DNA from: Tepidicaulis marinus
GTDB lineage: Bacteria; Pseudomonadota; Alphaproteobacteria; Parvibaculales; Parvibaculaceae
Reading direction: 5' to 3'
Length of the DNA: 64,000 bases
Assembly: GCF_000739695.1 (NCBI RefSeq)
Contig: NZ_BBIO01000010.1
Span: forward strand, 62,001-126,000
Of this stretch, positions 25,476 to 34,650 are shown one piece after another (within the stretch, counting starts at the first letter, position 1; each line of letters starts with the position of its first letter). The position numbers were made by a program, and so were the translations under genes. The notes below the pieces were generated by a model that was not told the DNA's origin, made no database searches, and was given only the letters and a program-made list of their open reading frames with translations.

Positions 25476-26258
25476 TTAGCCGAGTTTCCCTAGCGCGGGA
25501 AATGTATTGATGAGATAGGTCGCGATGAGCTCGAAGGAACCGAGCACCATCAAGACCCCGGTCCCCACCAGAAGCACGCCCGCCGCGATTTCCACCTTGT
25601 GCAGGTGCTTGCGGAAGGAGGAAGAGAAGGCGAGGAAGGCACGCACGCCGAGCGCGGCGGCGATGAAGGGGATGCCAAGGCCGAGCGAATAGGTGGTGAG
25701 CAAAGCCACCCCGTACCCCAGACTCTCCTGGGAAGCGGCAAGGGTCAGAATGGTCGCCAGGATCGGCCCGATGCAGGGCGTCCAGCCGAAGGCGAAGGCA
25801 AGGCCGATCAGGTAAGGCGCGGCAATCTGCATATAGGCCGGGGCGTCCGCGCCGCCGATTTGCGGCATGAAGCGTACGTCCCGGTCGAGAAAGGCGAAGC
25901 GGAAGACACCCATATAGTGCAGGCCGAGGATAATGATGATCGAGCCTGCGACCTGACCGAGGATAACCCGGTTGGCCTGGATGAACGGGTTGATGGCCGA
26001 GGCCGAGGCGCCGAGCGCGACGAAGACCGTGGTAAAGCCGAGCACGAAGCCCAGCGCGCCGAAGAGCACCCGGCGGTTGAGTTGGCGGGCAAGCGCAGGA
26101 TCGTCCGCGCGTTTTTCCTGGGACTTGGTCAGCTCTTCCAGCGTCGTTCCGGCCATGAAGCAGAGATAGGCGGGTACGAGCGGCAAAACACAGGGCGAGA
26201 GGAAGCTGATCAGCCCGCCAAGCGCTGCAATCCCGAAACCGCCGTCAAGTCCGCCCAT
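25476..26258 (-). CDS. ccdA: Cytochrome c biogenesis protein CcdA
   Basis: 260-residue membrane protein of the DsbD/CcdA family that carries reducing power across the inner membrane for cytochrome c maturation or periplasmic thiol repair. The two redox cysteines are visible in FLSPCVLPLVPAY (near residue 22) and GWTPCIGPIL (near 150), each at the start of a transmembrane helix; six helices are predicted by eye. Start ATG at 26258 has AAAGGGAC upstream. No cytochrome maturation genes are adjacent. Confidence 0.93.
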   Translation of the reverse strand: MGGLDGGFGIAALGGLISFLSPCVLPLVPAYLCFMAGTTLEELTKSQEKRADDPALARQLNRRVLFGALGFVLGFTTVFVALGASASAINPFIQANRVILGQVAGSIIIILGLHYMGVFRFAFLDRDVRFMPQIGGADAPAYMQIAAPYLIGLAFAFGWTPCIGPILATILTLAASQESLGYGVALLTTYSLGLGIPFIAAALGVRAFLAFSSSFRKHLHKVEIAAGVLLVGTGVLMVLGSFELIATYLINTFPALGKLG

Positions 26259-26384
26259 CTGTGTCCCTTTCCGAATACCGCTGCCCAGGATGCAGGGTAC
26301 CGGCATGAAATGGCATCGGGACCCTTCACATGCAAGGCGCGTCTCGTCACACCTGCTTGAAAGGCCGCGAGCGCCGGAAATCCC

Positions 26385-27173
26385 CTATTCCCGGTAAATC
26401 AGGGCCGCCGTCCAGCCGGCGAATGTCGCCAGCATCACCGCGAAAATCCCGTAAAGCAGCGGCTCGCGGTGGGCGAGGCGGAAGATGATCCGCTCCATGC
26501 CGCTCTTGTCGATGAAGAGCGGAGTGGAGATGGCGTCGATCACATTGCCGTCGCGGATGAGATAGACCTTGGCCGTATAAAGCCCGACGGGCACGTTCGC
26601 CGGAATTTCGATGCTGGTCCGGAAAAGCGTGTTGGAGAGAAAGGCTACCCCTTCCGGCGCTTCGTGAAAAAGCCCTTGCTCCCGTTTGCGCCGGATCAGC
26701 GCGTCGGTAAATTCACGTGCTTCTTCCACGTCCAGGGGAATGCGCGTGCCCTCTATGGAGGTGGCGATAAGCTTGCCGAAGGTGAGGTGCCGCGCGCCGA
26801 TCTGCTCGATCGCCCGCACCCGCTCACTCGCAATCGTCTCGAAGGGCCGCGTGCTCGCCACGGCATAAAAGCCGGGCACGGAGGCGAAAGTGACCGAGTT
26901 GTAATTGATCCAGACGCCCGCCACCCGTTCTTTCTTGCGCACGGTTTCATCGCGCCGCGGACCGGAGACGACGATAACGACATCGGTGCTCTGACCGGGC
27001 TTGGCGGCGCTGTCGGCTTCGATGGCGCCGAAGATCAGAATTTCCGTTCCCGTGAAATTCGAGCGGATGGAGACCTGATGCTGGGAAAGGTCCGTGACGA
27101 GACCGGCCTTCGCTGCGCCGCTGGAAACCGCGAAGGCTAAAAGAAGAGCAAGAGTAGAAAGAAGCGCGCGCAT
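26385..27173 (-). CDS. TIGR02186 family membrane-anchored protein
   Basis: 262-residue protein with an N-terminal signal (LLSTLALLLAFAVSSGAAKA), a beta-rich extracytoplasmic domain (LSQHQVSIRSNFTGTEILIFG, VVIVVSGPRR, IPANVPVGLYTAKVYL) and a C-terminal transmembrane helix (LLYGIFAVMLATFAGWTAALIY). This is the TIGR02186 pattern, a family found almost only next to TauE-type transporters, as here: its ATG overlaps the stop of the TauE gene (TGATG). It is probably an accessory subunit of that transporter. Function is not established. Confidence 0.88.
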   Translation of the reverse strand: MRALLSTLALLLAFAVSSGAAKAGLVTDLSQHQVSIRSNFTGTEILIFGAIEADSAAKPGQSTDVVIVVSGPRRDETVRKKERVAGVWINYNSVTFASVPGFYAVASTRPFETIASERVRAIEQIGARHLTFGKLIATSIEGTRIPLDVEEAREFTDALIRRKREQGLFHEAPEGVAFLSNTLFRTSIEIPANVPVGLYTAKVYLIRDGNVIDAISTPLFIDKSGMERIIFRLAHREPLLYGIFAVMLATFAGWTAALIYRE

Positions 27174-28096
27174 CAATTCGCCCCCTGCGGTGCCAGCGAG
27201 AAAAGATCTTGCGGGGTTGCCACCATGTCGAAGCCCAGCCGCGCGCAAACCAGCAGCACCAGAAGGCCGAGCAGCGCGCGCAAATGTTCCCCGCGCATAT
27301 TCGCACCGAAGCGGGCGCCATATTGCGCGCCCACCACCCCGCCGATGAGGAGGAGAAGGGCGAGCATCACATCCACGGTCTGGTTTTCCACCGAGTGCAA
27401 GATGGTAACGAGGCCGGTGACGAAAATGATCTGAAAGAGCGAAGTGCCGATCACCACATTGGTCGGCATTTTTAAGAGATAGATCATGGCGGGCACCATG
27501 ATGAAGCCGCCGCCCACGCCCATGATGGCAACGAGCGTGCCGACGCTCGCGCCGATGAGGAAAGGCGGAATGGCGCTGATGTAAAGGCGCGAGCGGCGGA
27601 AGCGCATTTTGAAGGGCAGCCCGTGCACCCAGCTATGCTGGCCGGGGCGCCTTCCGGGAAGCGATTTGCCCGAGCGCGCCGCCTGAATGGCGCGCACGCT
27701 TTCCACCAGCATCAGCGTGCCGATGATGCCGAGAAAGGCGATATAGGAAAAGGAGATCAGAAGATCGACTTGCCCGATCTCACGCAGATATTTGAAAAGA
27801 TAGACGCCGCCGACCGAGCCCAGAATGCCGCCCGCGAGCAAGACGAGCCCCATTTTGAAATCCACGGTCTGCCGCTTCCAATGCGCCAGCACCCCGGAAA
27901 TGGAGGAGGCGACAATCTGGTTCGACTGCGTGGCAACGGCAACGGCGGGCGGAATGCCGATGAAGATCAAAAGCGGCGTCATGAGAAAGCCGCCGCCCAC
28001 ACCGAAAAGCCCGGATAGAAAGCCCACAGCGCCGCCAAGGCCGAGCAGCAGAAAGACGTTCAAGGAGAGCTCGGCTATGGGCAGGTAGATCTGCAT
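27173..28096 (-). CDS. Sulfite exporter TauE/SafE family membrane transporter
   Basis: 307-residue permease with about eight hydrophobic helices. Both halves contain the family's glycine-rich repeat: GFLSGLFGVGGGFLMTP at about 26-42 and ATLVAIMGVGGGFIMVPA-like in the second half. It probably exports sulfite or small organosulfur or sulfonate anions. The start is the ATG at 28096; upstream sequence to 28204 reads as a long polar extension without a ribosome site. It is coupled to the TIGR02186 gene. The substrate cannot be told from sequence. Confidence 0.9.
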   Translation of the reverse strand: MQIYLPIAELSLNVFLLLGLGGAVGFLSGLFGVGGGFLMTPLLIFIGIPPAVAVATQSNQIVASSISGVLAHWKRQTVDFKMGLVLLAGGILGSVGGVYLFKYLREIGQVDLLISFSYIAFLGIIGTLMLVESVRAIQAARSGKSLPGRRPGQHSWVHGLPFKMRFRRSRLYISAIPPFLIGASVGTLVAIMGVGGGFIMVPAMIYLLKMPTNVVIGTSLFQIIFVTGLVTILHSVENQTVDVMLALLLLIGGVVGAQYGARFGANMRGEHLRALLGLLVLLVCARLGFDMVATPQDLFSLAPQGAN

Positions 28097-28202
28097 TGCG
28101 TGGCGGTCTCTCGGACAGGTAGCCGGTTGATACTCGTCTGGCAGCGGCGGGCGGCAGAAAAATAACACGGCCAGACTATAACAAAGCCTGACCGTGCTGA
28201 AC

Positions 28203-28253
28203 AAAAGACTGCGGTAATTCCGTGTGGAGAAAAAGCATCTCCTCAGGTCTTTT
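28203..28253 (-). terminator. Possible terminator below the PodJ-like gene
   Basis: Nested arms AAAAGAC/GTCTTTT (28203-28209 with 28247-28253) around a second hairpin GGAGA/TCTCC. On the minus strand the outer arm ends in GTCTTTTGTT. It lies 15 bases beyond the stop of the PodJ-like gene. The long interior makes this a weak call. Confidence 0.4.
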
Positions 28254-28267
28254 CTTAGCGTGCCCCT

Positions 28268-31159
28268 TTAGCGTGTTTGCGCTTCGAGCAGTTCGATGAG
28301 CTGCGGTGTGACAAGTCCCGTCGCCGCCATGCCGGCGCTGCGCTGGAACTGCTGAATGGCTTCGGTCGTCTTCGGACCCATCACCCCGTCGGAGGGGCCG
28401 GGACGGAAGCCGAGCTCTGTCAAAAGTGCCTGGGCACGGGCGACATCGACGCTGCTGCCCGGCGTGCCGGCATCGGCCCGCTCGCTCCAGGTTTTCAGCG
28501 AGGCGATATTGCCATTGGCCACGGCATCGGAGGCTTTAGGGCTCCAGGTTTCCGCTTTCAGCTTGGCATCGACGAGCCCTGCCGCATCCATGCTCTGGCC
28601 GATTTCATCGCGCTTGGCGGCAGCGTCCTTATCGCCGCTTTTCGCGGCAACCGCATACCAAAGATAGGCTTTGGCCGGATCGGCGGTGACGCCGAGGCCG
28701 CGCTCATAAAGAACGGCGATGTTGAACTGGCTGTCGCCGAGCCCGCGCGCCGCCGCTTCCTCGAACCAGCGGGCTGCCTCGCTGAAATCCTGCTGAGTGC
28801 CTTTGCCTTCCGCGTAAATGACGGCAAGGTTGTGCATGGCTTTGATGTTGCCCTGGTTCGCCGCTTTCTCGTACCAGGTCCGGGCTTTGGCGAAATCCTG
28901 TTCGACGCCGCGCCCCTTTTCATAAAGCGTGGCGATGCGGTACTGCGCGATCGCAAGGTCCTGTTCGGCAGCCTGGGCAAACCAGTAAGCGGCCTGGCTG
29001 AAATCCTGCGGCACGGTCACACCGCGCGCATAGCGCAGGCCCACTTCATAGCGCGCTGCCGCATTGCCGTTTGCAGCTGCCTCGCGCAGCGTCGGTTTCG
29101 CCGCCTCGCGGGAAACGGGGGTGACGGGCGCAGGCTCGGCCGGGGCGACCTTCTCGGTCACTTTCGGCAGCGTCATGGTTTCCGGCTTCACGGCAGCCGT
29201 TTTGGAAGAGGCAGGCGCCGAACCTTCCGCCGCATCTGCTTTCGGCTCGGCGCCTTCCGGAGTGGCCTCCGGTGTTGCGGGTTTCTCATCTGTCTCAGCC
29301 GCGCTGTCTTGGGGCGCAGGCGTCTCAGGAATAGTGGTCTCGGATGCTGCCGCCTTGGGCGTGTCCGCGGCGGGTGTCTCTTCCGCGGGCGCTGCCTGTT
29401 CTTCGGCGGCAGGCGCTTCGGTCAGGGACGGGGTTTCAGGCGCGCTGCCGCCGCCGGTAAAACCGCGCAGGGCGAAAACGGCAAGCGCGGCCAGAAGCAC
29501 TGCGCCGGCAATGTAATAATATTTGCGTTTGCTCTCGCCTGCTTCTTCTTCATCGAAGCTCTTGTAGCGGGGGCTTGATTCATGAACCGGACCGCGCGGC
29601 ATTTCGCCGGAGGCGGCGGCCTGCGCGGCGCGGCGGGCGGCGGCGATGAAATCCTGACCGGCATGCGTGTCCGCCATGCCCGGCACGGCAGAGCCAGGCG
29701 GGGGCGGGGGGGCGGCAGGTTCGCCGCCTGCGCCCGGAAGCGGCGGATCGGCGGGCCCGCGCATTTCGCTGCGCGCAGAATCCGCCAAAGGCGGCGGGGC
29801 AGGCTGGCCGAGCGGTGTTGCCGGAATGGGCGGCGGGGCAAGATCGGGCATGCCGACCGGCGGGGGCATGGCGCCGGGCGCCAGCGCGCCGTAAGGCGGC
29901 CCCTGAGGCGGCCCCTGAGGCGGCAATGCGGTTTGGTGAGAGGCCGCTTCGTTTTCGGGCGCAGCCGGAGCTTTTGCTTCGGCTTCCGCCGCTTCTTGCG
30001 TTTTGGCGGTGAGGTTCTTTTCCTCAAGCTCTTTTAGCGAGGCTTGAAAATCGGCAATCGCCTGTTGAACGGAACTTGCGGCGGCCTGGCTTTGCTGTTC
30101 GGATTGTTCGATCCGGGCGCTGACATTTTGCAGGCGCTGATCGACTTCCTGCATGATTTCGGCAACGAGGGCGCTCGGCTGGGCGGCTTGCGCCTTGGCT
30201 TCGGCTTGGGCCTGCTCGACGCGGCTGTTCAGCGAGCCGAGGCTTTCCTGCATCTGCTCCAGCAAGGCGCGCTGAGTTTCGGCCTGACGCTGTTCGGACT
30301 GCTCGAGGCGCGCATGCATTTTTTCAAGCGCGTCCTGAAGCTGGAAAATGACTTTCTTCTGGCTTTCCGATTCCGCCTTGTCGTTGACGGCGCGCAGCGC
30401 GGCTTCAACGGCCTTTTGCTGGGCCGCTTCGCTTTGCGCGGCCGATTGCTGAACGGATTTTTCGATCGAGGCGAGACGCTCAGCAAGCGCGTGAACGGAT
30501 TTGTAAAGCGTTTCGGTTTCGCTGCGCGCTTTTTCGCGCTCGGCGGCAGCGTCCGTCTCATCCATGCGGCGCGAAAGCGTTGAAAGCGTCTGGCGGATAT
30601 CGTCGAAGCGGCGGTCGGTCTGATGGCCTGCCGTTTCCAAATGGTCGACCACGGCGCTGACCGCTTTTTCGAGCGACTTGATAGCCTGCGCATCTTCGGC
30701 GCGTTTGCCGAAAGGCTGGGCGCGTTCTGCGGCATCGAGACGTTCGGTGAGCTGCTGGATCTTGCGCTCAAGCGGATCGGGCCCGGTAAAGGAGGGCAGA
30801 CGATTGCCTTCGTCGAAGCGTGTGGCCATGGTTTCTATCGCACTATCGAGGCGCCGTTCGCTCGACTCGACCCGCTGCACAAGATTTTTGACGGCTTCTG
30901 CAACGGGCCCCATGTCGAATTGCGGGGCCTGTTCATAAGAGGGACGGTAGGAACCCTGGCCGGGCTGGGCCGTAAAATCGGGGCGGTAGGAGGCTTCGTA
31001 AGACGCGCCATCGGCGCCTACTTCATCCGTGCCGCTTTCGAGAATGACCTGATTGAGCCAATTGCCAAGGGTCATCCCGGCGCGGCGTGCAGCCTGCTTT
31101 GCTGCTTCACGCGCTTCAGGTTCGATGCCCTTGACGCTCCAGGGGACCCCCGATCTCAT
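28268..31159 (-). CDS. PodJ-like polar organiser: coiled coil, TM, Sel1 repeats, peptidoglycan-binding domain
   Basis: 963-residue protein. The N-terminus (MRSGVPWSVKGIEPEAREAAK, GMTLGNWLNQ) is the signature start of PodJ-type localisation factors. Residues about 100-400 are coiled coil rich in Gln, Glu and Ala; 420-520 is a Pro/Gly/Ala-rich linker. A single transmembrane helix (YYIAGAVLLAALAVFAL) lies near 545-565, followed by a Pro/Ala/Glu-rich stretch. Four Sel1-like repeats (YARGVTVPQDFSQAAYWFA and similar) come next, and a C-terminal PG_binding_1 domain (LLTELGFRPGPSDGVMGPKT). In Caulobacter PodJ recruits pole-specific proteins and touches the cell wall; the same architecture suggests polar differentiation here. 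It is transcribed alone. Confidence 0.88.
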   Translation of the reverse strand: MRSGVPWSVKGIEPEAREAAKQAARRAGMTLGNWLNQVILESGTDEVGADGASYEASYRPDFTAQPGQGSYRPSYEQAPQFDMGPVAEAVKNLVQRVESSERRLDSAIETMATRFDEGNRLPSFTGPDPLERKIQQLTERLDAAERAQPFGKRAEDAQAIKSLEKAVSAVVDHLETAGHQTDRRFDDIRQTLSTLSRRMDETDAAAEREKARSETETLYKSVHALAERLASIEKSVQQSAAQSEAAQQKAVEAALRAVNDKAESESQKKVIFQLQDALEKMHARLEQSEQRQAETQRALLEQMQESLGSLNSRVEQAQAEAKAQAAQPSALVAEIMQEVDQRLQNVSARIEQSEQQSQAAASSVQQAIADFQASLKELEEKNLTAKTQEAAEAEAKAPAAPENEAASHQTALPPQGPPQGPPYGALAPGAMPPPVGMPDLAPPPIPATPLGQPAPPPLADSARSEMRGPADPPLPGAGGEPAAPPPPPGSAVPGMADTHAGQDFIAAARRAAQAAASGEMPRGPVHESSPRYKSFDEEEAGESKRKYYYIAGAVLLAALAVFALRGFTGGGSAPETPSLTEAPAAEEQAAPAEETPAADTPKAAASETTIPETPAPQDSAAETDEKPATPEATPEGAEPKADAAEGSAPASSKTAAVKPETMTLPKVTEKVAPAEPAPVTPVSREAAKPTLREAAANGNAAARYEVGLRYARGVTVPQDFSQAAYWFAQAAEQDLAIAQYRIATLYEKGRGVEQDFAKARTWYEKAANQGNIKAMHNLAVIYAEGKGTQQDFSEAARWFEEAAARGLGDSQFNIAVLYERGLGVTADPAKAYLWYAVAAKSGDKDAAAKRDEIGQSMDAAGLVDAKLKAETWSPKASDAVANGNIASLKTWSERADAGTPGSSVDVARAQALLTELGFRPGPSDGVMGPKTTEAIQQFQRSAGMAATGLVTPQLIELLEAQTR

Positions 31160-31441
31160 CGAATCACTATGCCCGTTTCAGATTCCACGTTGTACCGAGA
31201 CGGTGATTCGGTGTAAAGCGCCGCCGTTTCTCGCCTTTTTCGAAGAAAAGACCGTGCGGCTCTTCATACCCGCCGTCCACCGGTCAAGAATCCCTTAACC
31301 GGCTCTTCCATCTGACGTGATCTTGGTAAAGGGGGCGTTAATAACGCGGCAATTTTTGCCCTTTACTGGGACGACTGGAGTCAGGGTGGATTTGACCTTG
31401 TGAGTTCTGATGAGACCTTCTGGGCAGATCAGGCTTCCCGC

Positions 31442-31999
31442 TCAAGGACCGGTGAAGAGCTGCGTCGCATAGACCCTGTCGCCGGAGACCGCGATGCCGA
31501 TACCCGTGCGCTGATAGGCGCGCGAGCGTAGGGGCGCGGCGTGGCGGGGCGAATTCATCCATTGCTCGACCATATAAGCGGCTTTTTCCGCCTCGCTTTC
31601 ACCGGGCGGGAACTTGAATTCGCCGACATTTTCCGCAACCCGGCCTTGGAAATCCTCATCGACCGACAAAACCCGGTCGAGCGGGCCTTGTCCGTCCGGA
31701 TTGTGGTGGCCCATGAAGCCGCGCGCCTTCATATCCGCGCTGTGAACGGCGGCGGCTTTATTGAGCACCGGATCGAGGGTGAAGGGGGCATCGGGCCGGC
31801 GGTTGTTGATTTCCGCCAAAAGCGCCCGGCCGAGCGGCGTGTCGAGGGACGCCTGGCGGCTCGCCTCGGCGGGCAGGGCGCGGGCGACTTCTACAGGCTT
31901 GGGCGGCGTATTGCCCCCGGCAGCGCAGGCGGCCAGGAAAAGAGCGGTGAGCAGGCCGGTGCCCGCCCGGCATATTTCTATGCGCGAAAAAATCCTCAT
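31442..31999 (-). CDS. CAP/SCP-domain (YkwD-like) lipoprotein
   Basis: 185-residue exported protein with a lipobox LAAC at about residue 25, so it is probably an outer-membrane lipoprotein. The CAP domain starts near residue 56 (LGRALLAEINNRRPD) and includes AAAVHSADMKARGFMGHHNPDG (His of the metal-site tetrad), GRVAENVGE and MVEQWMNSPRHAAPL, the classic CAP1/CAP2-like blocks. Bacterial members are often linked to cell envelope or sterol/lipid binding but lack a settled activity. GGGGAG lies upstream of the ATG. It is divergent from the MerR gene. Confidence 0.9.
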   Translation of the reverse strand: MRIFSRIEICRAGTGLLTALFLAACAAGGNTPPKPVEVARALPAEASRQASLDTPLGRALLAEINNRRPDAPFTLDPVLNKAAAVHSADMKARGFMGHHNPDGQGPLDRVLSVDEDFQGRVAENVGEFKFPPGESEAEKAAYMVEQWMNSPRHAAPLRSRAYQRTGIGIAVSGDRVYATQLFTGP

Positions 32000-32172
32000 G
32001 ACATCTCCCCAAACCCGTTTCCCAAAGCCGTGTCTACCGCCCGCCTGACCGGCAGTTGGGCAAAACCCTAGCCGAAATCGAGGTGTTGTGCGGGATTTTT
32101 GACGTAACTTGACATCTGCCCTATTTATATCTAGACATTTTTCCGCAGCCAGGACACTGTCTGGCCTGTTGG
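32000..32172. other. Intergenic region upstream of the MerR promoter
   Basis: Together with the promoter listed next this is part of a 325-base gap between the CAP lipoprotein and the MerR-type gene. It holds a second, weaker TTGACA (32109-32114) and an A/T-rich stretch at 32121-32140 (CTATTTATATCTAGAC). The spacing between them does not give a convincing promoter. No ORF or hairpin stands out. Confidence 0.4.
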
Positions 32173-32201
32173 TTGACGTTTACGTCAACGTCAAATATAT
32201 C
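32173..32201 (+). promoter_or_regulatory. Promoter with overlapping palindromic operator ahead of the MerR/beta-oxidation genes
   Basis: The palindrome TTGACGTTTACGTCAA (32173-32188; arms TTGACGT and ACGTCAA around TT) is followed by another CGTCAA half (32189-32194). The same bases form a -35 TTGACG (32173-32178) with a 17-base spacer to TATATC (32196-32201). A protein bound to the palindrome would cover the -35 box and spacer. MerR-type regulators of fatty and branched-chain acid catabolism (LiuR group) bind palindromes with an ACGT-nn-ACGT core as I recall, so autoregulation and control of the operon are likely. Confidence 0.6.
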
Positions 32202-32324
32202 GGTGGGGACCGGGCGCAAGATCCGGCACCCCAAGGGCAAGTAAAGCCGGCAGGCCCCCCCAAGGCGCGATGAGATGGCTTTGGAAAAGGTGTCCGCCAG
32301 CTTTTGAACAAGGGAGGATGACAG

Positions 32325-32801
32325 GTGACGGTACAGATGAGCCATGAACCGGCTGGTTTGGGCGAGCGGCACGGCGCGGAAGCCCCCACATTCACCATCA
32401 CGCAGCTTGCCGAGGAATTCGGCGTGACGACGCGGGCGATCCGCTTCTATGAGGATAAAGACCTTCTTCATCCGCGCCGCCAGGGCCAGACCCGCATTTA
32501 CCGCCCCCGCGACCGGGCCCGTCTTCAGCTTATCGTGCGCGGCAAAAAGGTAGGCTTTACGCTGGCCGAGATTCGGGAAATTCTTGACCTATATGACCTG
32601 CATGACGGGGCGGAAGCCCAGTACCGTCATGCCCTCGTCAAGTTCGAAGAGCGTATTGAAAGCCTCAACCAGCAAAAGGACGAGATCGACGCCCAGATTG
32701 CGCAGCTGAAGGACGGCTTGCGGCGTGTGGAAGGTTTGCTCCGGGATGAGGCGCCTTCGCTGAACGGCAAAGCCAGCGCCAAGCCCTGCGGTAAAGGCTG
32801 A
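32325..32801 (+). CDS. MerR family transcriptional regulator of the beta-oxidation genes (LiuR-like)
   Basis: 158-residue DNA-binding regulator. The winged helix starts near residue 22: FTITQLAEEFGVTTRAIRFYEDKDLL, then RIYRPRDRARLQLI and GFTLAEIREILDLYD, a textbook MerR N-terminus. A long coiled coil (KFEERIESLNQQKDEIDAQI) follows. There is no metal-binding cysteine pair at the C-terminus, which argues against a metal sensor. The start is the GTG at 32325, decided by AGGGAGG at 32311-32317; an ATG at 32337 has no such site. It is 24 bases upstream of the acyl-CoA dehydrogenase genes and is probably their regulator. Confidence 0.9.
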   Translation: MTVQMSHEPAGLGERHGAEAPTFTITQLAEEFGVTTRAIRFYEDKDLLHPRRQGQTRIYRPRDRARLQLIVRGKKVGFTLAEIREILDLYDLHDGAEAQYRHALVKFEERIESLNQQKDEIDAQIAQLKDGLRRVEGLLRDEAPSLNGKASAKPCGKG

Positions 32802-32825
32802 TCTCTTCCAAGGAGAGAAAGACCC

Positions 32826-34616
32826 ATGCCGACGTATAAAGCCCCGCTGCACGACTATCGCTTCATCCTGCATGAGCTGCTTGAAATCGGGCAGTACAGC
32901 GAGCTGCCCGGTTTTTCCGATGCGCAAGAAGATGTGGTGAACGCCATTTTGGAGGAAGCGGCCAAACTTTCCGAAGAAGTGTTGCAGCCGCTCAACCAAA
33001 TCGGCGATGAGGAAGGCTGCACGCTGGAAAACGGCGAAGTGCGCACCCCCAAGGGCTTTAAAGAGGCATACCAGACGCTGGTGGAAGGCGGCTGGCCCGC
33101 GCTGACCGCCGACCCCAATTATGGCGGTCAGGGCCTGCCGAACACGCTCGCGGTCATGTTCAATGAAATGGTCTCCTCCGCGAATATGGCTTTCGGGATG
33201 TATCCGGGCCTCAGCCACGGGGCTTATTCGGCGCTGATCAATCACGGCGCCGATGAGCTCAAAGACCGCTACTTGCCCAAACTCGTGACCGGGGAATGGA
33301 CCGGCACGATGAACCTGACCGAGCCTCATTGCGGCACGGATCTGGGGCTCTTGCGCACCAAGGCGGTGCCGCAGGGCGATGGCAGCTACAAGATTTCCGG
33401 CCAGAAGATTTTCATCTCGGCCGGTGAGCACGATCTGGCCGAAAACATCATTCATCTCGTTCTCGCCCGCATCGAAGGCGCGCCGGAAGGGGTGGGCGGC
33501 ATTTCGCTTTTCGTCGTGCCGAAATTCCTCGTCAATGACGATGGTTCGCTCGGGGCCCGCAACGGTGTGCGCTGCGGCTCTCTGGAAAAGAAAATGGGTA
33601 TTCACGGCAACGCCACCTGCGTGCTCAATTATGATGATGCGGTGGGCTGGCTTGTCGGCGTGGAGAACAAGGGCCTGCGCGCCATGTTCACGATGATGAA
33701 CGAAGCCCGTCTCGGCGTCGCGCTGCAGGGGCTCTCGCAGTCTGAAGCGGCCTATCAGAATGCTGCCGATTATGCGCGTGAGCGGCTGCAGGGCCGCGCG
33801 CTCACCGGGCCGAAGGAAGAAGACAAACCGGCCGATCCCATTATCGTCCATCCGGATGTGCGCCGTATGCTGATGAATGCCCGCGCCTTCAACGAGGGCG
33901 CCCGCGCGCTGCTTGCTTGGACGGCGCTGCAAGGCGATCTCGCGCATCTTTCTTCCGATGAAAAGCAGCGTGAGTTCGGCGAAGATATGATGTCGCTGCT
34001 CACCCCCGTGCTGAAAGGCTATTTCACAGACAAAGGCTTTGCGAATGCGGTGGAAGCCCAGCAGGTCTATGGCGGTCATGGCTATATCGATGAATGGGGC
34101 ATGGGCCAGTTCGTGCGCGATGCGCGCATCGCCATGATCTATGAAGGAGCGAACGGCATTCAGGCGCTCGACCTTGTGGGCCGCAAGCTGGCGCAGAATG
34201 GCGGGCGCGCGGTCTTTGCCTTCTTCAAGCTTGTCGATGAGGAGCTTGCCGCGCTCGAAGGGCAGGGCGATCTCGGCTTTGCGGCGGCGCCCCTCAAAGA
34301 AGCAAAAGCGCAGCTTGAAGAAGCAACGAGCTGGTTCATGGAAAACGCGCTGAAGAATTTCGATCACGCAGGCGCCGGCTCCAGCGATTACATGCACCTT
34401 TTCGGGCTGACCGCGATTGCGCTGATGTGGGCGAAGATGGCGCGCATCTCCGCCGCCAAAGCGAAGACGGGCGGCGCGGAAGCGGAGTTCTACAAGAACA
34501 AGCTCATCACGGCCCGCTATTACATGGAACGTGTGCTGCCCGAAACGGGTGCGCATCTTGCCCGCATCAAAACCGGTGCGGACAGCATGATGGCGCTGGC
34601 CGCCGATGCATTTTGA
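32826..34616 (+). CDS. Acyl-CoA dehydrogenase with C-terminal extension (DmdC/FadE-like)
   Basis: 596-residue FAD enzyme that puts the alpha-beta double bond into acyl-CoA. The N-terminal lid ([20 protein letters not shown]), the FAD-contact block [17 protein letters not shown] and the catalytic segment [13 protein letters not shown], with Glu440 as the likely base, are all visible. A further C-terminal domain of about 150 residues follows. This size and layout define the long subfamily that includes 3-methylmercaptopropionyl-CoA dehydrogenase (DmdC), so medium- or long-chain acyl-CoA and DMSP-derived substrates are both possible. It is the first enzyme gene of the beta-oxidation operon. Confidence 0.93.
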   Translation: MPTYKAPLHDYRFILHELLEIGQYSELPGFSDAQEDVVNAILEEAAKLSEEVLQPLNQIGDEEGCTLENGEVRTPKGFKEAYQTLVEGGWPALTADPNYGGQGLPNTLAVMFNEMVSSANMAFGMYPGLSHGAYSALINHGADELKDRYLPKLVTGEWTGTMNLTEPHCGTDLGLLRTKAVPQGDGSYKISGQKIFISAGEHDLAENIIHLVLARIEGAPEGVGGISLFVVPKFLVNDDGSLGARNGVRCGSLEKKMGIHGNATCVLNYDDAVGWLVGVENKGLRAMFTMMNEARLGVALQGLSQSEAAYQNAADYARERLQGRALTGPKEEDKPADPIIVHPDVRRMLMNARAFNEGARALLAWTALQGDLAHLSSDEKQREFGEDMMSLLTPVLKGYFTDKGFANAVEAQQVYGGHGYIDEWGMGQFVRDARIAMIYEGANGIQALDLVGRKLAQNGGRAVFAFFKLVDEELAALEGQGDLGFAAAPLKEAKAQLEEATSWFMENALKNFDHAGAGSSDYMHLFGLTAIALMWAKMARISAAKAKTGGAEAEFYKNKLITARYYMERVLPETGAHLARIKTGADSMMALAADAF

Positions 34617-34650
34617 GAAACGATAAAAAGTAAAGTAGGGAGACGACGGA

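Noticed and set aside
32589-34556. A 655-residue reading frame antisense to the acyl-CoA dehydrogenase gene
   Set aside because: No family motif, no ribosome site; the plus-strand gene has an unambiguous catalytic motif, so this is a shadow.
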